This document shows positions 57,358 to 64,000 of a stretch of 64,000 nucleotides of DNA, piece by piece. Origin of the DNA: Streptomyces sp. AM 2-1-1. Lineage in GTDB: Bacteria; Actinomycetota; Actinomycetes; Streptomycetales; Streptomycetaceae. Below the pieces are notes generated by a model. It made no database searches. It was not told the DNA's origin and saw nothing but the letters and a program-made list of their open reading frames with translations. The number at the start of each line of letters is the position of its first letter. The first letter of the stretch is position 1. A program made the position numbers and the translations under genes. The stretch spans positions 3,720,001 to 3,784,000 of the forward strand of contig NZ_CP119147.1 in NCBI RefSeq assembly GCF_029167645.1. Direction: 5' to 3'.

Positions 57358-58470
57358 ATGGTGACGACGGGGGAAAGGTCCGCACGCCCGGCCCGGTCGG
57401 CGGCCCGGGAGGTGTTCTCCCTGCTGTCCGGGTTCGTGGGGAGTGGGCTCTCCGGCGGCGCGCTGACGGCGCTCGTCGTCGGCGTGATCCTGAGGAGTAC
57501 GGCACTGTTCTGCGCCGGTCTCGGCGCAGTGGCGGCAGCCGCCCTGCTGGTGGCCGTTCCCGCGCGGGTGCGCCGCCGGAGGAAGGGCCTGCCGGTGCGC
57601 CGGACCGCGCTCGCGCGGATCGAGAACCGGCGGGCGACCCACGGCGAGTTCGCCGACGTGCCGGTGCGCTTCGACCTCACGGTGGCCCCGGACGGGGCTC
57701 CCGCCTACCGGGTGGTCGTCCACGAGGCGGTCAATCTGGTCGACCTGCCCCAGTATCCGCAGGGCGCGATCGTCGTGGTGACCTATGACGAGGCGGAACC
57801 CTGGGCGGTGGAACTGGACCGGCGGCCGACCGGGGAGTGGGCGCGCCGGGCGGCCGGGGCGCGGATCGACACCGCCCCCGGACACACCCGGGTCAAGGCC
57901 GACGAGGCAGGCTGGTCCGGGTGCCTGGTGCTGCTCGTGGGGGTCCTGGTCGGGGTGGCCCTCGTCCTCGTCCCCCGCTGGGACGAGCTGAACGACGGCT
58001 CCGACGACGGTCCGCCCTCCCCCTCCGCGGCCGGCCCGGCGCTGCCGGGCCCGAGCACCGGCTCGACGACCCTCACCACGGTCACCGGCTCCGCGTCCTC
58101 CCCGTCGACCCTCCGCGCCGGGGAGATGCGCCGCCTCGCCAACACCCTCGCCGAGGGCATGGGTACCGAGACGGGCACCCGGATCACCATCGAGGAGAAG
58201 ATGATGTCGGCGGTGGGCAGCAAGGGCGTCACCCCCGGCGGCGCCTTTCCGCTGAGCCTGCGCGGCGTGGCGTACGAACTCCTCCCCGGACTCGTCGACA
58301 CGGCCCGCACCGGGCTCGGCGTCGACCGCCCCGAGAGCTGGCGCATCGACATCACCACCGACGGCGACAGCCCGGCGCCGGTGGTGCGGGTGACGGTGTC
58401 CGGGCACGGGAAGAGCGCCTACCTGCTGGCCGACGCGGTGGCCCGGATCACGGAGCGCCACCCGGCCTGA
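57358..58470 (+). CDS. membrane protein of unknown function, DUF3592-like architecture
   Basis: This 370-residue protein has two helices near the front (about 33-66) and then a folded soluble part (about 75-180: RRATHGEFADVPVRFDLTVAPDG split in two, then VHEAVNLVDLPQYPQGA). A third helix (about 195-215) and an external C-terminal domain (about 230-370) follow. I do not recognise the C-terminal domain. The middle recalls the DUF3592 type of membrane proteins, but that is uncertain. ATG 57358; GTG at the next codon is possible. Confidence 0.55.
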   Translation: MVTTGERSARPARSAAREVFSLLSGFVGSGLSGGALTALVVGVILRSTALFCAGLGAVAAAALLVAVPARVRRRRKGLPVRRTALARIENRRATHGEFADVPVRFDLTVAPDGAPAYRVVVHEAVNLVDLPQYPQGAIVVVTYDEAEPWAVELDRRPTGEWARRAAGARIDTAPGHTRVKADEAGWSGCLVLLVGVLVGVALVLVPRWDELNDGSDDGPPSPSAAGPALPGPSTGSTTLTTVTGSASSPSTLRAGEMRRLANTLAEGMGTETGTRITIEEKMMSAVGSKGVTPGGAFPLSLRGVAYELLPGLVDTARTGLGVDRPESWRIDITTDGDSPAPVVRVTVSGHGKSAYLLADAVARITERHPA

Positions 58471-58645
58471 GGGTGCGCGATGCCCGGGACACGCCTGGGA
58501 CGCGACCACGCCCGAGGGTGCGCGAGTCTCCCCCGCCGAGGAGTCTGCCCAGGTGGGGGAGGACGTCCGCACCGAGACGGACCGGGTACGCCACCGGGTG
58601 AACCCCCCAGGAGCGGGAAACCTCTCCTGTGAAAGACGGAGTCCC

Positions 58646-58681
58646 ACGCCGCGGACACGCGTCACCGCGTGTCCGCGGCGT
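58646..58681 (+). promoter_or_regulatory. perfect 16-bp hairpin in the leader of the hydrolase gene
   Basis: ACGCCGCGGACACGCG pairs perfectly with its complement around a TCAC loop, followed by TTCTG. It lies 176 bases after the upstream stop and 27 bases before the downstream start. It is either a terminator read by the upstream gene or a leader hairpin (attenuator) of the hydrolase gene. Confidence 0.55.
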
Positions 58682-58707
58682 TCTGTACGAGGAGACGGAG
58701 GCAGCAC

Positions 58708-60231
58708 GTGACGGCTTTCCTTTTGGTGCCCGGTACGTTCACCGGCGGCTGGATCTGGGACCAGGTGGGGGAGCTGTTGGGGAAGTCGGGATCGAGCGCC
58801 CACGCCGTCACCCTCACCGGCCTCGGGGCGTCGGCCGACCCGGCCGGGGCGGACACGGACCTCACCACCCACATCAAGGACCTGGTACGGATCATCGACG
58901 GGCTGGACCCGGCGGAGACCGAGGTGGTCCTGGTCGGCCACGACTACGGCATCCTCCCCGTCCTCGGTGCGGCGGCGCTGCGCCCGGACCGGGTGACCCG
59001 GATCGTCAACGTGGACGCGGGGCTGCCCCGGGAAGGCGAACCGGCACTCGTCATCGAACCCGACCAAGCGGTCCGGGAGCAGGCCGTGTCACTGGCGTCG
59101 GACCCCTCGGACGGGCCGGGCTCCCGGGTGGTCCGACCGCCCTCCGCCGAGGAGTGGCGGCAGCGGGCGGGCTCGGCCGATCTCTCCGCGGAGGCCGTGG
59201 AGGAGCTAGCACGGCGGGCGGTGCCGCAGCCGGCGGACACCCTCGTGCAGCCCTTGCCGCCGCTGGGGGCGGCCGCGCACATCCCGGTGGCGGGCGTCCT
59301 CTGCTCGGGGAACGGATCGAGCATCGAACTCGTCGAGTCCCTCGTCGGCATGGGCGAACCCCGGGTCATGACGCTGACCCGCCCCGGCGTCACCCTCTTC
59401 GAACTCCCCACCGGGCACTGGCCGATGCTCTCCGCTCCGGCCGCGCTCGCCGACGTGCTGCGGCGCGCGGCGGCCGGTGAGGGCCACCACGTCAGCGCGG
59501 AAGCCGCCGGATCGCCCGCCCATCTGGGGCCCTTCCTGCTGGACGTACCCCCGCGCGAGCGGGAGCGGGACGGCCGCGTCGACCTCTACTTCCCCGACGC
59601 CGAGGGCCCGCGCCCGGCGGTCGTCCTCGTGCACGGCGGCCCGGTGCCACCCGACGCACGGCCCACGCCCCGCGACTGGCCCACCTTCGTCGGGTACGCC
59701 GGCTACCTGGCGAGCCGGGGCGCGGTCGGCGTCACCCTGGACCACCGGCTGCACGGCCTCGGCGACTACGCCGCGGCGGCCGCCGACCTCGCCCGGGCCA
59801 TCGAGCGGGTCCGCGCCGATCCGCGCGTTGACGGGGAGCGCGTCGCCCTCTGGTTCTTCTCCGCCGGGTCCCTCCTCTGTGCCGACTGGCTGGGGGCACC
59901 CCCGGCCTGGCTGCGCTGTGTCGCCGCGACCTACCCGGTACTGTCCCCGTTGCCCAACTGGCCCGGGACGGGAGGCCGTTTCGATCCGGTGCAGGCCGTG
60001 TGGACCGCAGGACCGCTGCCTTTCGTGCTGAGCCGGGTGGAGAAGGAGCGGGCCGAGATCGATGCCACCGTGGCGGAATTCCTCCACGCCGCCGAGGGGA
60101 CGGATCTCCGGCTGGAGGTGATCCCGGTCCCGGACGCGCGGCACGGCTTCGAGGCGGTCGACCACACCGATCCGGCCCGCCGGGCGGTGGAGCGAGCGGT
60201 GCGCACGGTGCTCGGGCACCTGGAGGAGTGA
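58708..60231 (+). CDS. fused double alpha/beta-hydrolase
   Basis: This 507-residue protein is composed of two alpha/beta-hydrolases. The first (about 1-255) has LLVPGTFTGGWIWDQV (oxyanion region) and the elbow VLVGHDYGILP, in which Asp stands in place of the usual Ser. The late His is in LPTGHWPML. The second (about 290-505) has VVLVHGGPVPPDA, a Ser elbow in WFFSAGSLLCADWLG and a late His in DARHGFEAVDH. The Asp elbow is typical for epoxide hydrolases and haloalkane dehalogenases, while the Ser elbow is typical of esterases and dienelactone hydrolases. GTG 58708 follows GGAGGC at 8 bases. The frame is clean through the join, so fusion is likely natural. Confidence 0.75.
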   Translation: MTAFLLVPGTFTGGWIWDQVGELLGKSGSSAHAVTLTGLGASADPAGADTDLTTHIKDLVRIIDGLDPAETEVVLVGHDYGILPVLGAAALRPDRVTRIVNVDAGLPREGEPALVIEPDQAVREQAVSLASDPSDGPGSRVVRPPSAEEWRQRAGSADLSAEAVEELARRAVPQPADTLVQPLPPLGAAAHIPVAGVLCSGNGSSIELVESLVGMGEPRVMTLTRPGVTLFELPTGHWPMLSAPAALADVLRRAAAGEGHHVSAEAAGSPAHLGPFLLDVPPRERERDGRVDLYFPDAEGPRPAVVLVHGGPVPPDARPTPRDWPTFVGYAGYLASRGAVGVTLDHRLHGLGDYAAAAADLARAIERVRADPRVDGERVALWFFSAGSLLCADWLGAPPAWLRCVAATYPVLSPLPNWPGTGGRFDPVQAVWTAGPLPFVLSRVEKERAEIDATVAEFLHAAEGTDLRLEVIPVPDARHGFEAVDHTDPARRAVERAVRTVLGHLEE

Positions 60232-60276
60232 GCCGGGCGGCGGGGGCGGCGAGGGCGTGAAGGGTGGCGTCGGGCT

Positions 60277-60360
60277 TCGGGCGACGGCGTGCGGGTGAGG
60301 TCGGGCGACGGCGTGCGGGTGGGGTCGGGCGACGGCGTGCGGGTGGGGTCGGGCGACGTC
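60277..60360. repeat. 24-bp tandem repeat, three and a half copies
   Basis: Copies of TCGGGCGACGGCGTGCGGGT plus GGGG lie head to tail in the 250-base spacer before the GH76 gene. No gene is visible in the spacer. Confidence 0.8.
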
Positions 60361-60418
60361 GCGGGTCCCGCCCGCGCTCCGTCACGGCGGTGCGAGGTCC
60401 GTCCCCTGTATTGACATG

Positions 60419-60436
60419 GACCTGATATATCGGGTC
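60419..60436. promoter_or_regulatory. GACCTGATATATCGGGTC palindrome before GH76 gene
   Basis: This 18-base near-palindrome (8 of 9 pairs) has the core GATATATC and directly follows TTGACA at 60411-60416. It is 46 bases before the start codon. It fits an operator overlapping a promoter, as GntR-type regulators of sugar genes use. Confidence 0.55.
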
Positions 60437-60481
60437 GGCTGGTGGGGTCGGCTTTCCCCCCACCCCACAAGGAGTCGCCGC

Positions 60482-62053
60482 ATGCCCCTCACCCGCAGAG
60501 GTCGGCGCTCGGCCGCCCTCTCCCTCCTCGCGAGCCTGCTGCTCACCGCCGCGCCCGCGGCGACCGCACACGCCGCGACCCCGCCCTCCCCCACCGCCGT
60601 TCCGGCCACCTCGGCGGCCGGAACGCCGCGGCTCGCTGAAGTCACCGGAGTCACCAGAGTCACCGGAGTCACTGGAGGCGCAGGGGGCGCCGAAGCCGCA
60701 GCAGCCGCCGTCTGCAACAAGCAGTGCGACGGTCGCGACCCCGCTGCGGCCACCTCCGACCGGGTCCCCGTCAGCAGTGCCCTCTACGGACGGAGCGTCC
60801 GACTCCATCTCTCCGACAACGATGTCATGGGGTGGGCCTCGATCGAGAACGGTGCGGCCGGGGACGAGGTCTGGCTCGACCGCTCCTACGACGGCGGCCG
60901 GACCTGGGCCGCCGGCAGCAGGCTCGGCGCGACGAGCGTGCCCACCGGATCGAGCGGCTGGCGCACCGGCATGTACAACGTCGACGACTGGAACACCGCC
61001 GGGGTCGGCGCCCTGCGCGCCTGCGGCAAAGCCGGTGACCGACCCGAGATCACCTGCACCGGCTGGGCGCGCGTCAACTGGAACGCCTGGAGCCGCTCCA
61101 CCGCGGCCGCGACCGCGCTGATGATGTCCTACGACCGGAACACCGGTCTCTACGGCGGCAACGGCTGGTGGACCTCCGCCAACGCGCTCACCGCGGTCCT
61201 CGACAACGCGCGCCTGACCGGGATGCCGAGCTACCGCTACGCCATCGCCTCCACCTACGACAAGAACCTCGGCGCGCAGGGCGGCAGTTTCCGCAACGAC
61301 TACCTGGACGACACCGGCTGGTGGGGCCTGGCCTGGGTCGCCGCCTACGACGCGACGGGCGACAGCCGGTACCTCAACACCGCCCGCGCCGACGCCGACC
61401 ACATGCAGGCGTACTGGAACGGGACCTGCGGCGGCGGGGTGCTGTGGAACCGGACGATGACGTACAAGAACGCCATCACCAACGAGCTCTTCCTCCAGCT
61501 CAACGCGGCGCTGCACAACCGCATACCGGGCGACACGGTGTACCTGGGGCGGGCGAAGGCGGAGTGGGCGTGGTTCCAGAAGAGCGGGATGATCAACGGC
61601 GACCGCCTGATCAACGACGGGCTCACCGACTCCTGCGCCAACAACGGTCAGCCCACGTGGACGTACAACCAGGGCGTGGTCCTCGGCGGCCTCACCGAGC
61701 TGTACCGCGCCACCGGTGACTCGGCCCTGCTGGCCACCGCCCGCACGCTCGCCGGCGCCTCCACCGTCCGGCTCCAGACCGACGGCGTCCTGCGGGAGCC
61801 CGGGGAGGGTGACGAGTGCGCCGGTGACGGACCGTCCTTCAAGGGCGCGTACGTCCGCGGCCTCGGCAGGCTGGACGCCCAGTTGGCCGACCACCCCTAC
61901 GCGGCGACGCTCGACCGGTGGGCCGACGCGGCCTACGCCAGGGACCGCAACGCCCTCGACCAGTACGGCCCGCACTGGAACGGCGGCACGGGTGCCACCG
62001 ACTACGGCTGCCAGCAGAGCGTCCTGGACCTGCTCAACGCGGCCGGGCAGTAG
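60482..62053 (+). CDS. secreted GH76-family alpha-1,6-mannanase
   Basis: This 523-residue secreted glycoside hydrolase has a Sec signal peptide at about 1-31 (ending AHAA). A Thr/Val/Gly-rich spacer follows, with a repeat of VTGVTRVTGVTGG (about 57-69). The GH76 catalytic domain is at about 195-520. Its mark is the twin Asp in NDYLDDTGWWGLAW (about 276-289), the catalytic pair. Further marks are GNGWWTSANAL and NGQPTWTYNQGVVLGGL. An extra beta-rich domain (about 95-185, SLSDNDVMGWASIENG-like) sits between. Such enzymes cut alpha-1,6-mannan of fungal walls or of actinobacterial glycans. ATG 60482 follows AAGGAGTCG. The terminator is at 62061. Confidence 0.9.
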   Translation: MPLTRRGRRSAALSLLASLLLTAAPAATAHAATPPSPTAVPATSAAGTPRLAEVTGVTRVTGVTGGAGGAEAAAAAVCNKQCDGRDPAAATSDRVPVSSALYGRSVRLHLSDNDVMGWASIENGAAGDEVWLDRSYDGGRTWAAGSRLGATSVPTGSSGWRTGMYNVDDWNTAGVGALRACGKAGDRPEITCTGWARVNWNAWSRSTAAATALMMSYDRNTGLYGGNGWWTSANALTAVLDNARLTGMPSYRYAIASTYDKNLGAQGGSFRNDYLDDTGWWGLAWVAAYDATGDSRYLNTARADADHMQAYWNGTCGGGVLWNRTMTYKNAITNELFLQLNAALHNRIPGDTVYLGRAKAEWAWFQKSGMINGDRLINDGLTDSCANNGQPTWTYNQGVVLGGLTELYRATGDSALLATARTLAGASTVRLQTDGVLREPGEGDECAGDGPSFKGAYVRGLGRLDAQLADHPYAATLDRWADAAYARDRNALDQYGPHWNGGTGATDYGCQQSVLDLLNAAGQ

Positions 62054-62060
62054 CCGGCGG

Positions 62061-62100
62061 CGGGGGCGGTACGGGTCGCGCGGCACCCGTACCGCCCCCG
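62061..62100 (+). terminator. terminator of GH76 gene
   Basis: CGGGGGCGGTACGGGT and ACCCGTACCGCCCCCG form a perfect 16-bp stem around an 8-base loop, starting 8 bases after the stop. Confidence 0.85.
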
Positions 62101-62260
62101 TGCGCGAGGGCGGAGGCCAGGGGGTGGGCGGCTGGGGCCCAGCCGTCGAGTCGAGACGCCGTGCGTGTGACCCGGTCGTGATGGGGGAAATCTCGTGCAT
62201 GTGGCCCGGGTCACACCCGCCAAGCCGGTGAGTTCCGGTGGCGCTCCGGGTCAACCAGGT

Positions 62261-62473
62261 ATGACGAACCCCGTGAAAGGCCCCGCGAGTTACTTCCCCT
62301 CCATCGAGAAGACGTACGGACGCCCCGTGGTGGAGTGGAAGGAACTGATCCGCTCCTCGCCCCTGACGAAGCACGGGGAGCTGGTCGGCTGGCTCAAGAC
62401 CACCCACGGCCTGGGACACGGCCACGCCAACGCCCTGGTCGCCCACACCCTCGCGGAGAAAGCGGGCAGGTGA
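62261..62473 (+). CDS. DUF4287 domain protein
   Basis: This 70-residue small protein has the family pattern SYFPSIEKTYGRPVVEWKEL, followed by HGELVGWLKTTHGLGHGHAN and ALVAHTLAEK. It is a single complete DUF4287 domain. ATG 62261 has a weak purine-rich (CCAGGT) upstream. The function is unknown; members are widespread in actinomycetes, sometimes fused to DUF5655. Confidence 0.85.
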   Translation: MTNPVKGPASYFPSIEKTYGRPVVEWKELIRSSPLTKHGELVGWLKTTHGLGHGHANALVAHTLAEKAGR

Positions 62474-62539
62474 CCCCGGGTGGGGTGGTGCGATCGCCGG
62501 ACCTCGCGGGCACACCTTCGGCGCGAGTCCCCGTGCCTC

Positions 62540-62760
62540 ACCGGCGCTCCCGGCGAGGATCCGATCGCGGAGAAGTGGTGGCGGCGACAGATCTTGGGCT
62601 GGCTGTCCACGACGATGGCGGCCCGGTACCAGCACGTGACGGGCGGGATCCCCGCCGACGTCGCTCAGTGGGTCGGGCTCACCCGAAAGTGGCCCACGAG
62701 GCCGACGGCAGCGGCGCGAAGAGGTCCGAAGAGTCTCGTTGAGACTACGGATGAGACCGG
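62540..62760 (+). pseudogene. C-terminal stump of tyrosine site-specific integrase
   Basis: The frame reads ILGWLSTTMAARYQHVTGG, matching the last conserved block of AICE/phage-type tyrosine recombinases (usually MGWSSTxMAARYQHIT) with the nucleophile Tyr. IPADVAQWVGLTRK and a polar tail follow. Nothing upstream encodes the rest of the catalytic domain (no HxxR block), and the DUF4287 gene ends 67 bases before. It is a truncated integrase next to an att-like tRNA fragment. Confidence 0.65.
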
Positions 62761-62767
62761 GAACGAA

Positions 62768-62799
62768 GAAGGGCCTCGCAGCAAGCTGCGGGGCCCTTC
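62768..62799. terminator. 14-bp hairpin between integrase stump and tRNA fragment
   Basis: GAAGGGCCTCGCAG pairs with CTGCGGGGCCCTTC (one T-G pair) around a CAAG loop. It can end transcription from either side; on the minus strand it lies 26 bases beyond the tRNA fragment. Confidence 0.75.
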
Positions 62800-62825
62800 G
62801 ACGTATTGCCTGGTGAGAGCAATGG

Positions 62826-62876
62826 CGGAGGATACGAGATTCGAACTCGTGAGGGGTTGCCCCCAACACGCTTTTC
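62826..62876 (-). tRNA. tRNA-Ser 3' fragment, second probable att site
   Basis: On the minus strand the sequence from about 62876 to 62826 gives the 3' strand of an anticodon stem (GCGTG), a variable arm (GGGGGCAACCCC) and a perfect T stem. The T stem surrounds TTCGAAT, and the acceptor strand ATCCTCC with discriminator G follows. No matching GGAGGAT 5' strand or D-arm is found to the right (62880-62960). It is the mirror image of the left att scar: chromosome on the left, foreign DNA on the right. The isoacceptor cannot be named since the break falls in the anticodon loop. Confidence 0.6.
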
Positions 62877-63020
62877 AAATGTTCGTGTGGGGGTCCGGTG
62901 GGGGGCGTAGGTGTCCTGACCTGGTGCGGAGCTGAGGGTGGCGGCACCTTCGAACGACGTCGGACGGGGGTGAACGAGACCAGAACTGAGACCATCCGAG
63001 CGAGGGCCCCGTCGGTACGG

Positions 63021-64000
63021 TCACTCCTCCTGGAGACGGATTGCAAGCACGGTCCCGTCGGCACGGATGGACACCGCGCTCCACTCTTTCGCTGTGCTGC
63101 GGCCCGGCCACTGGTCTCGGCGTTCGTGTACTTCGCGTCGATACTCGTTGACGCGCCCGTGGTGGAGGTGCGTGTACAGGCTCTTCTCGAGTCCGGAGAA
63201 AGCCTCCACGCGGGTGCCGTTGAGGCGGTAGATGTGGTCGGTGCCGACGAAGTCGATGTCGTGGATGCGGTGCTCCGCATCTCGCAGTCTGTCGCTGTTG
63301 GCGTGGACGTCGTGCTGGAAGTGGCGCCGCCCTTGCTCCTTGGTCAGGTACTGGGCGGTGGGTTTGCCACCTCCGGTGAAGGCGGTCAGCGTGGCCGCTT
63401 CTGTCCGTGCCAGCACGGTGCTGAACCAGTTGAACGACTCAGGCAGTACCTGGAACCCGGGGATGGTCGTCCGTTCTCGTTCCGCGTTCCGTACGACGTC
63501 GGCCACGCGGTTCTCCTGGCCCAGGGTGAGGTCCAGGTCGACTTCTGAGGTCTCTCCGGACGGGCGGAGGACGGTCGTGCCCGGCGCCTCCAGGATGTGC
63601 AAGGCGAGACTCTCCTTCTTGGGGATCTCCGTTCCGATGAGCAGGTACGGCACGGTGGTGTAGGGACCAATGTGAACGGACTCCACGTGGGCACCGGCCG
63701 TGCTGAGTTGCTTGTGCACCTGCTGAACGCTGCTGTGGGTGCCCTTCGAGGAGACGAGGAGGACCTTGGACGGCTGCCCCGGTTGCCAGGCTTCGACGAA
63801 GAAGTGGGGCCGTCGTTGCAGTGGTTCCGGGCGGGCGCCCGTTCCGGAGGTACTGCGGAGGGCCCAGCCGGCCTTCAGAGCGACGTCCGCGGGAATCACG
63901 GAGACCGAGTGGTCGGGGTACCGCGACCTGATCAATTCCTCGGCCAGCAGCGAGGCGAAGCCGGTGCCGATCTCCCCGGACTGCGTGGCCTTGTAGAAGC
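63021..64000 (-). CDS. unrecognised protein, N-terminal part outside window
   Basis: The frame is open to the window end, so at least 326 residues of the C-terminal part are visible. A TTG at 63935 could be mistaken for a start, but the sense continues (ATQSGEIGTGFASLLAEEL). Visible blocks include KPHFFVEAWQPGQPS-like and VLLVSSKGTH strands (about 75-95 of the visible part) and IGPYTTVPYLLIG, with a long charged C-terminal helical half. A VEAWQ plus SSKG pattern could be a PD-(D/E)xK-like core, but this is weak. I do not recognise the family. It lies in the foreign right end next to the att scar, and cargo genes of such elements often serve defence. Confidence 0.5.
   Translation of the reverse strand, partial: FYKATQSGEIGTGFASLLAEELIRSRYPDHSVSVIPADVALKAGWALRSTSGTGARPEPLQRRPHFFVEAWQPGQPSKVLLVSSKGTHSSVQQVHKQLSTAGAHVESVHIGPYTTVPYLLIGTEIPKKESLALHILEAPGTTVLRPSGETSEVDLDLTLGQENRVADVVRNAERERTTIPGFQVLPESFNWFSTVLARTEAATLTAFTGGGKPTAQYLTKEQGRRHFQHDVHANSDRLRDAEHRIHDIDFVGTDHIYRLNGTRVEAFSGLEKSLYTHLHHGRVNEYRREVHERRDQWPGRSTAKEWSAVSIRADGTVLAIRLQEE

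Noticed and set aside
59732..63280. 1182-residue minus-strand frame across hydrolase, GH76 and spacers
   Set aside because: It crosses two genuine plus-strand genes, their terminators and a tandem repeat; the product is low complexity.

Overview
The window is high-GC DNA with strong third-position G/C bias and many GTG starts. Typical Streptomyces genes are present: a sigF/sigN-type sigma pair, an SSI-family inhibitor, an ECF41 (SigJ) sigma factor, an upp/tadA neighbourhood and an aerobic-type cobalamin cluster. I read it as a Streptomyces (or very close relative) chromosome segment, mostly core DNA, with foreign DNA at both ends.

Left end (1-3.7 kb): accessory DNA with locally lower GC and TTA codons. 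It holds the end of a DUF3883 (PD-(D/E)xK-like) protein, an unknown protein, a degenerate tRNA-Ser-like remnant, and a compact three-gene minus-strand cassette. The cassette encodes a stand-alone colicin E3-type 16S rRNase domain, a small acidic protein and an ImmA/IrrE-type metallopeptidase with a long C-terminal extension. The region ends at a tRNA-Ser(UGA) 3' fragment whose 5' half does not fold, as expected for the distal att site of an integrative element lying to the left.

3.8-19 kb: small membrane proteins, a tRNA with a CCA anticodon and unusual C33, a PIG-V-like mannosyltransferase, a prim-pol protein, a Tat-exported GH115 alpha-glucuronidase with paired CGAAA-N2-TTTCG operators, a SigE-family ECF sigma, a medium/long-chain acyl-CoA ligase behind a perfect palindrome, a 1436-aa PAS/pseudo-histidine-kinase/receiver protein, and an SSI-like inhibitor. 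19.3-20 kb: tRNA-Ser(GCU) and tRNA-Arg(ACG), each with a terminator. 20-30 kb: a frameshifted LamG remnant, an ECF41 sigma with its FAD oxidoreductase partner, DUF2797, an orphan OmpR regulator, a serine beta-lactamase-like protein, TetR, a D-2-hydroxyacid dehydrogenase and an F420-type oxidoreductase. 29.4-33.6 kb: a MarR-controlled DHA2 transporter carrying three beta-sandwich repeats, next to a YceI protein carrying the same kind of repeat.

33.8-41.3 kb: sigN and sigF-like genes, small proteins, tRNA-Ser(CGA), tadA with its partner gene, upp, a LytR_C protein and a small ParB-like/VapB-like protein. 41.6-44.5 kb: an M28 aminopeptidase translationally coupled to an HhH-GPD repair protein, and a YciI protein. 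44.6-56.3 kb: cobalamin (corrin ring) genes cobL, cobM, cbiD, cobK, cobIJ, cobH, cobG and, behind a cobalamin riboswitch, cobN. The set is mosaic: oxygen-type CobG/CobN together with CbiD. 56.3-62.5 kb: VOC protein, membrane protein, a double alpha/beta-hydrolase fusion, a GH76 alpha-mannanase and DUF4287.

Right end (62.5-64 kb): the C-terminal stump of a tyrosine integrase, a tRNA-Ser 3' fragment on the minus strand and an unrecognised gene running off the window. This mirrors the left end, so the core segment appears bracketed by two different tRNA-Ser att scars. All calls come from reading the sequence; no database search was run.
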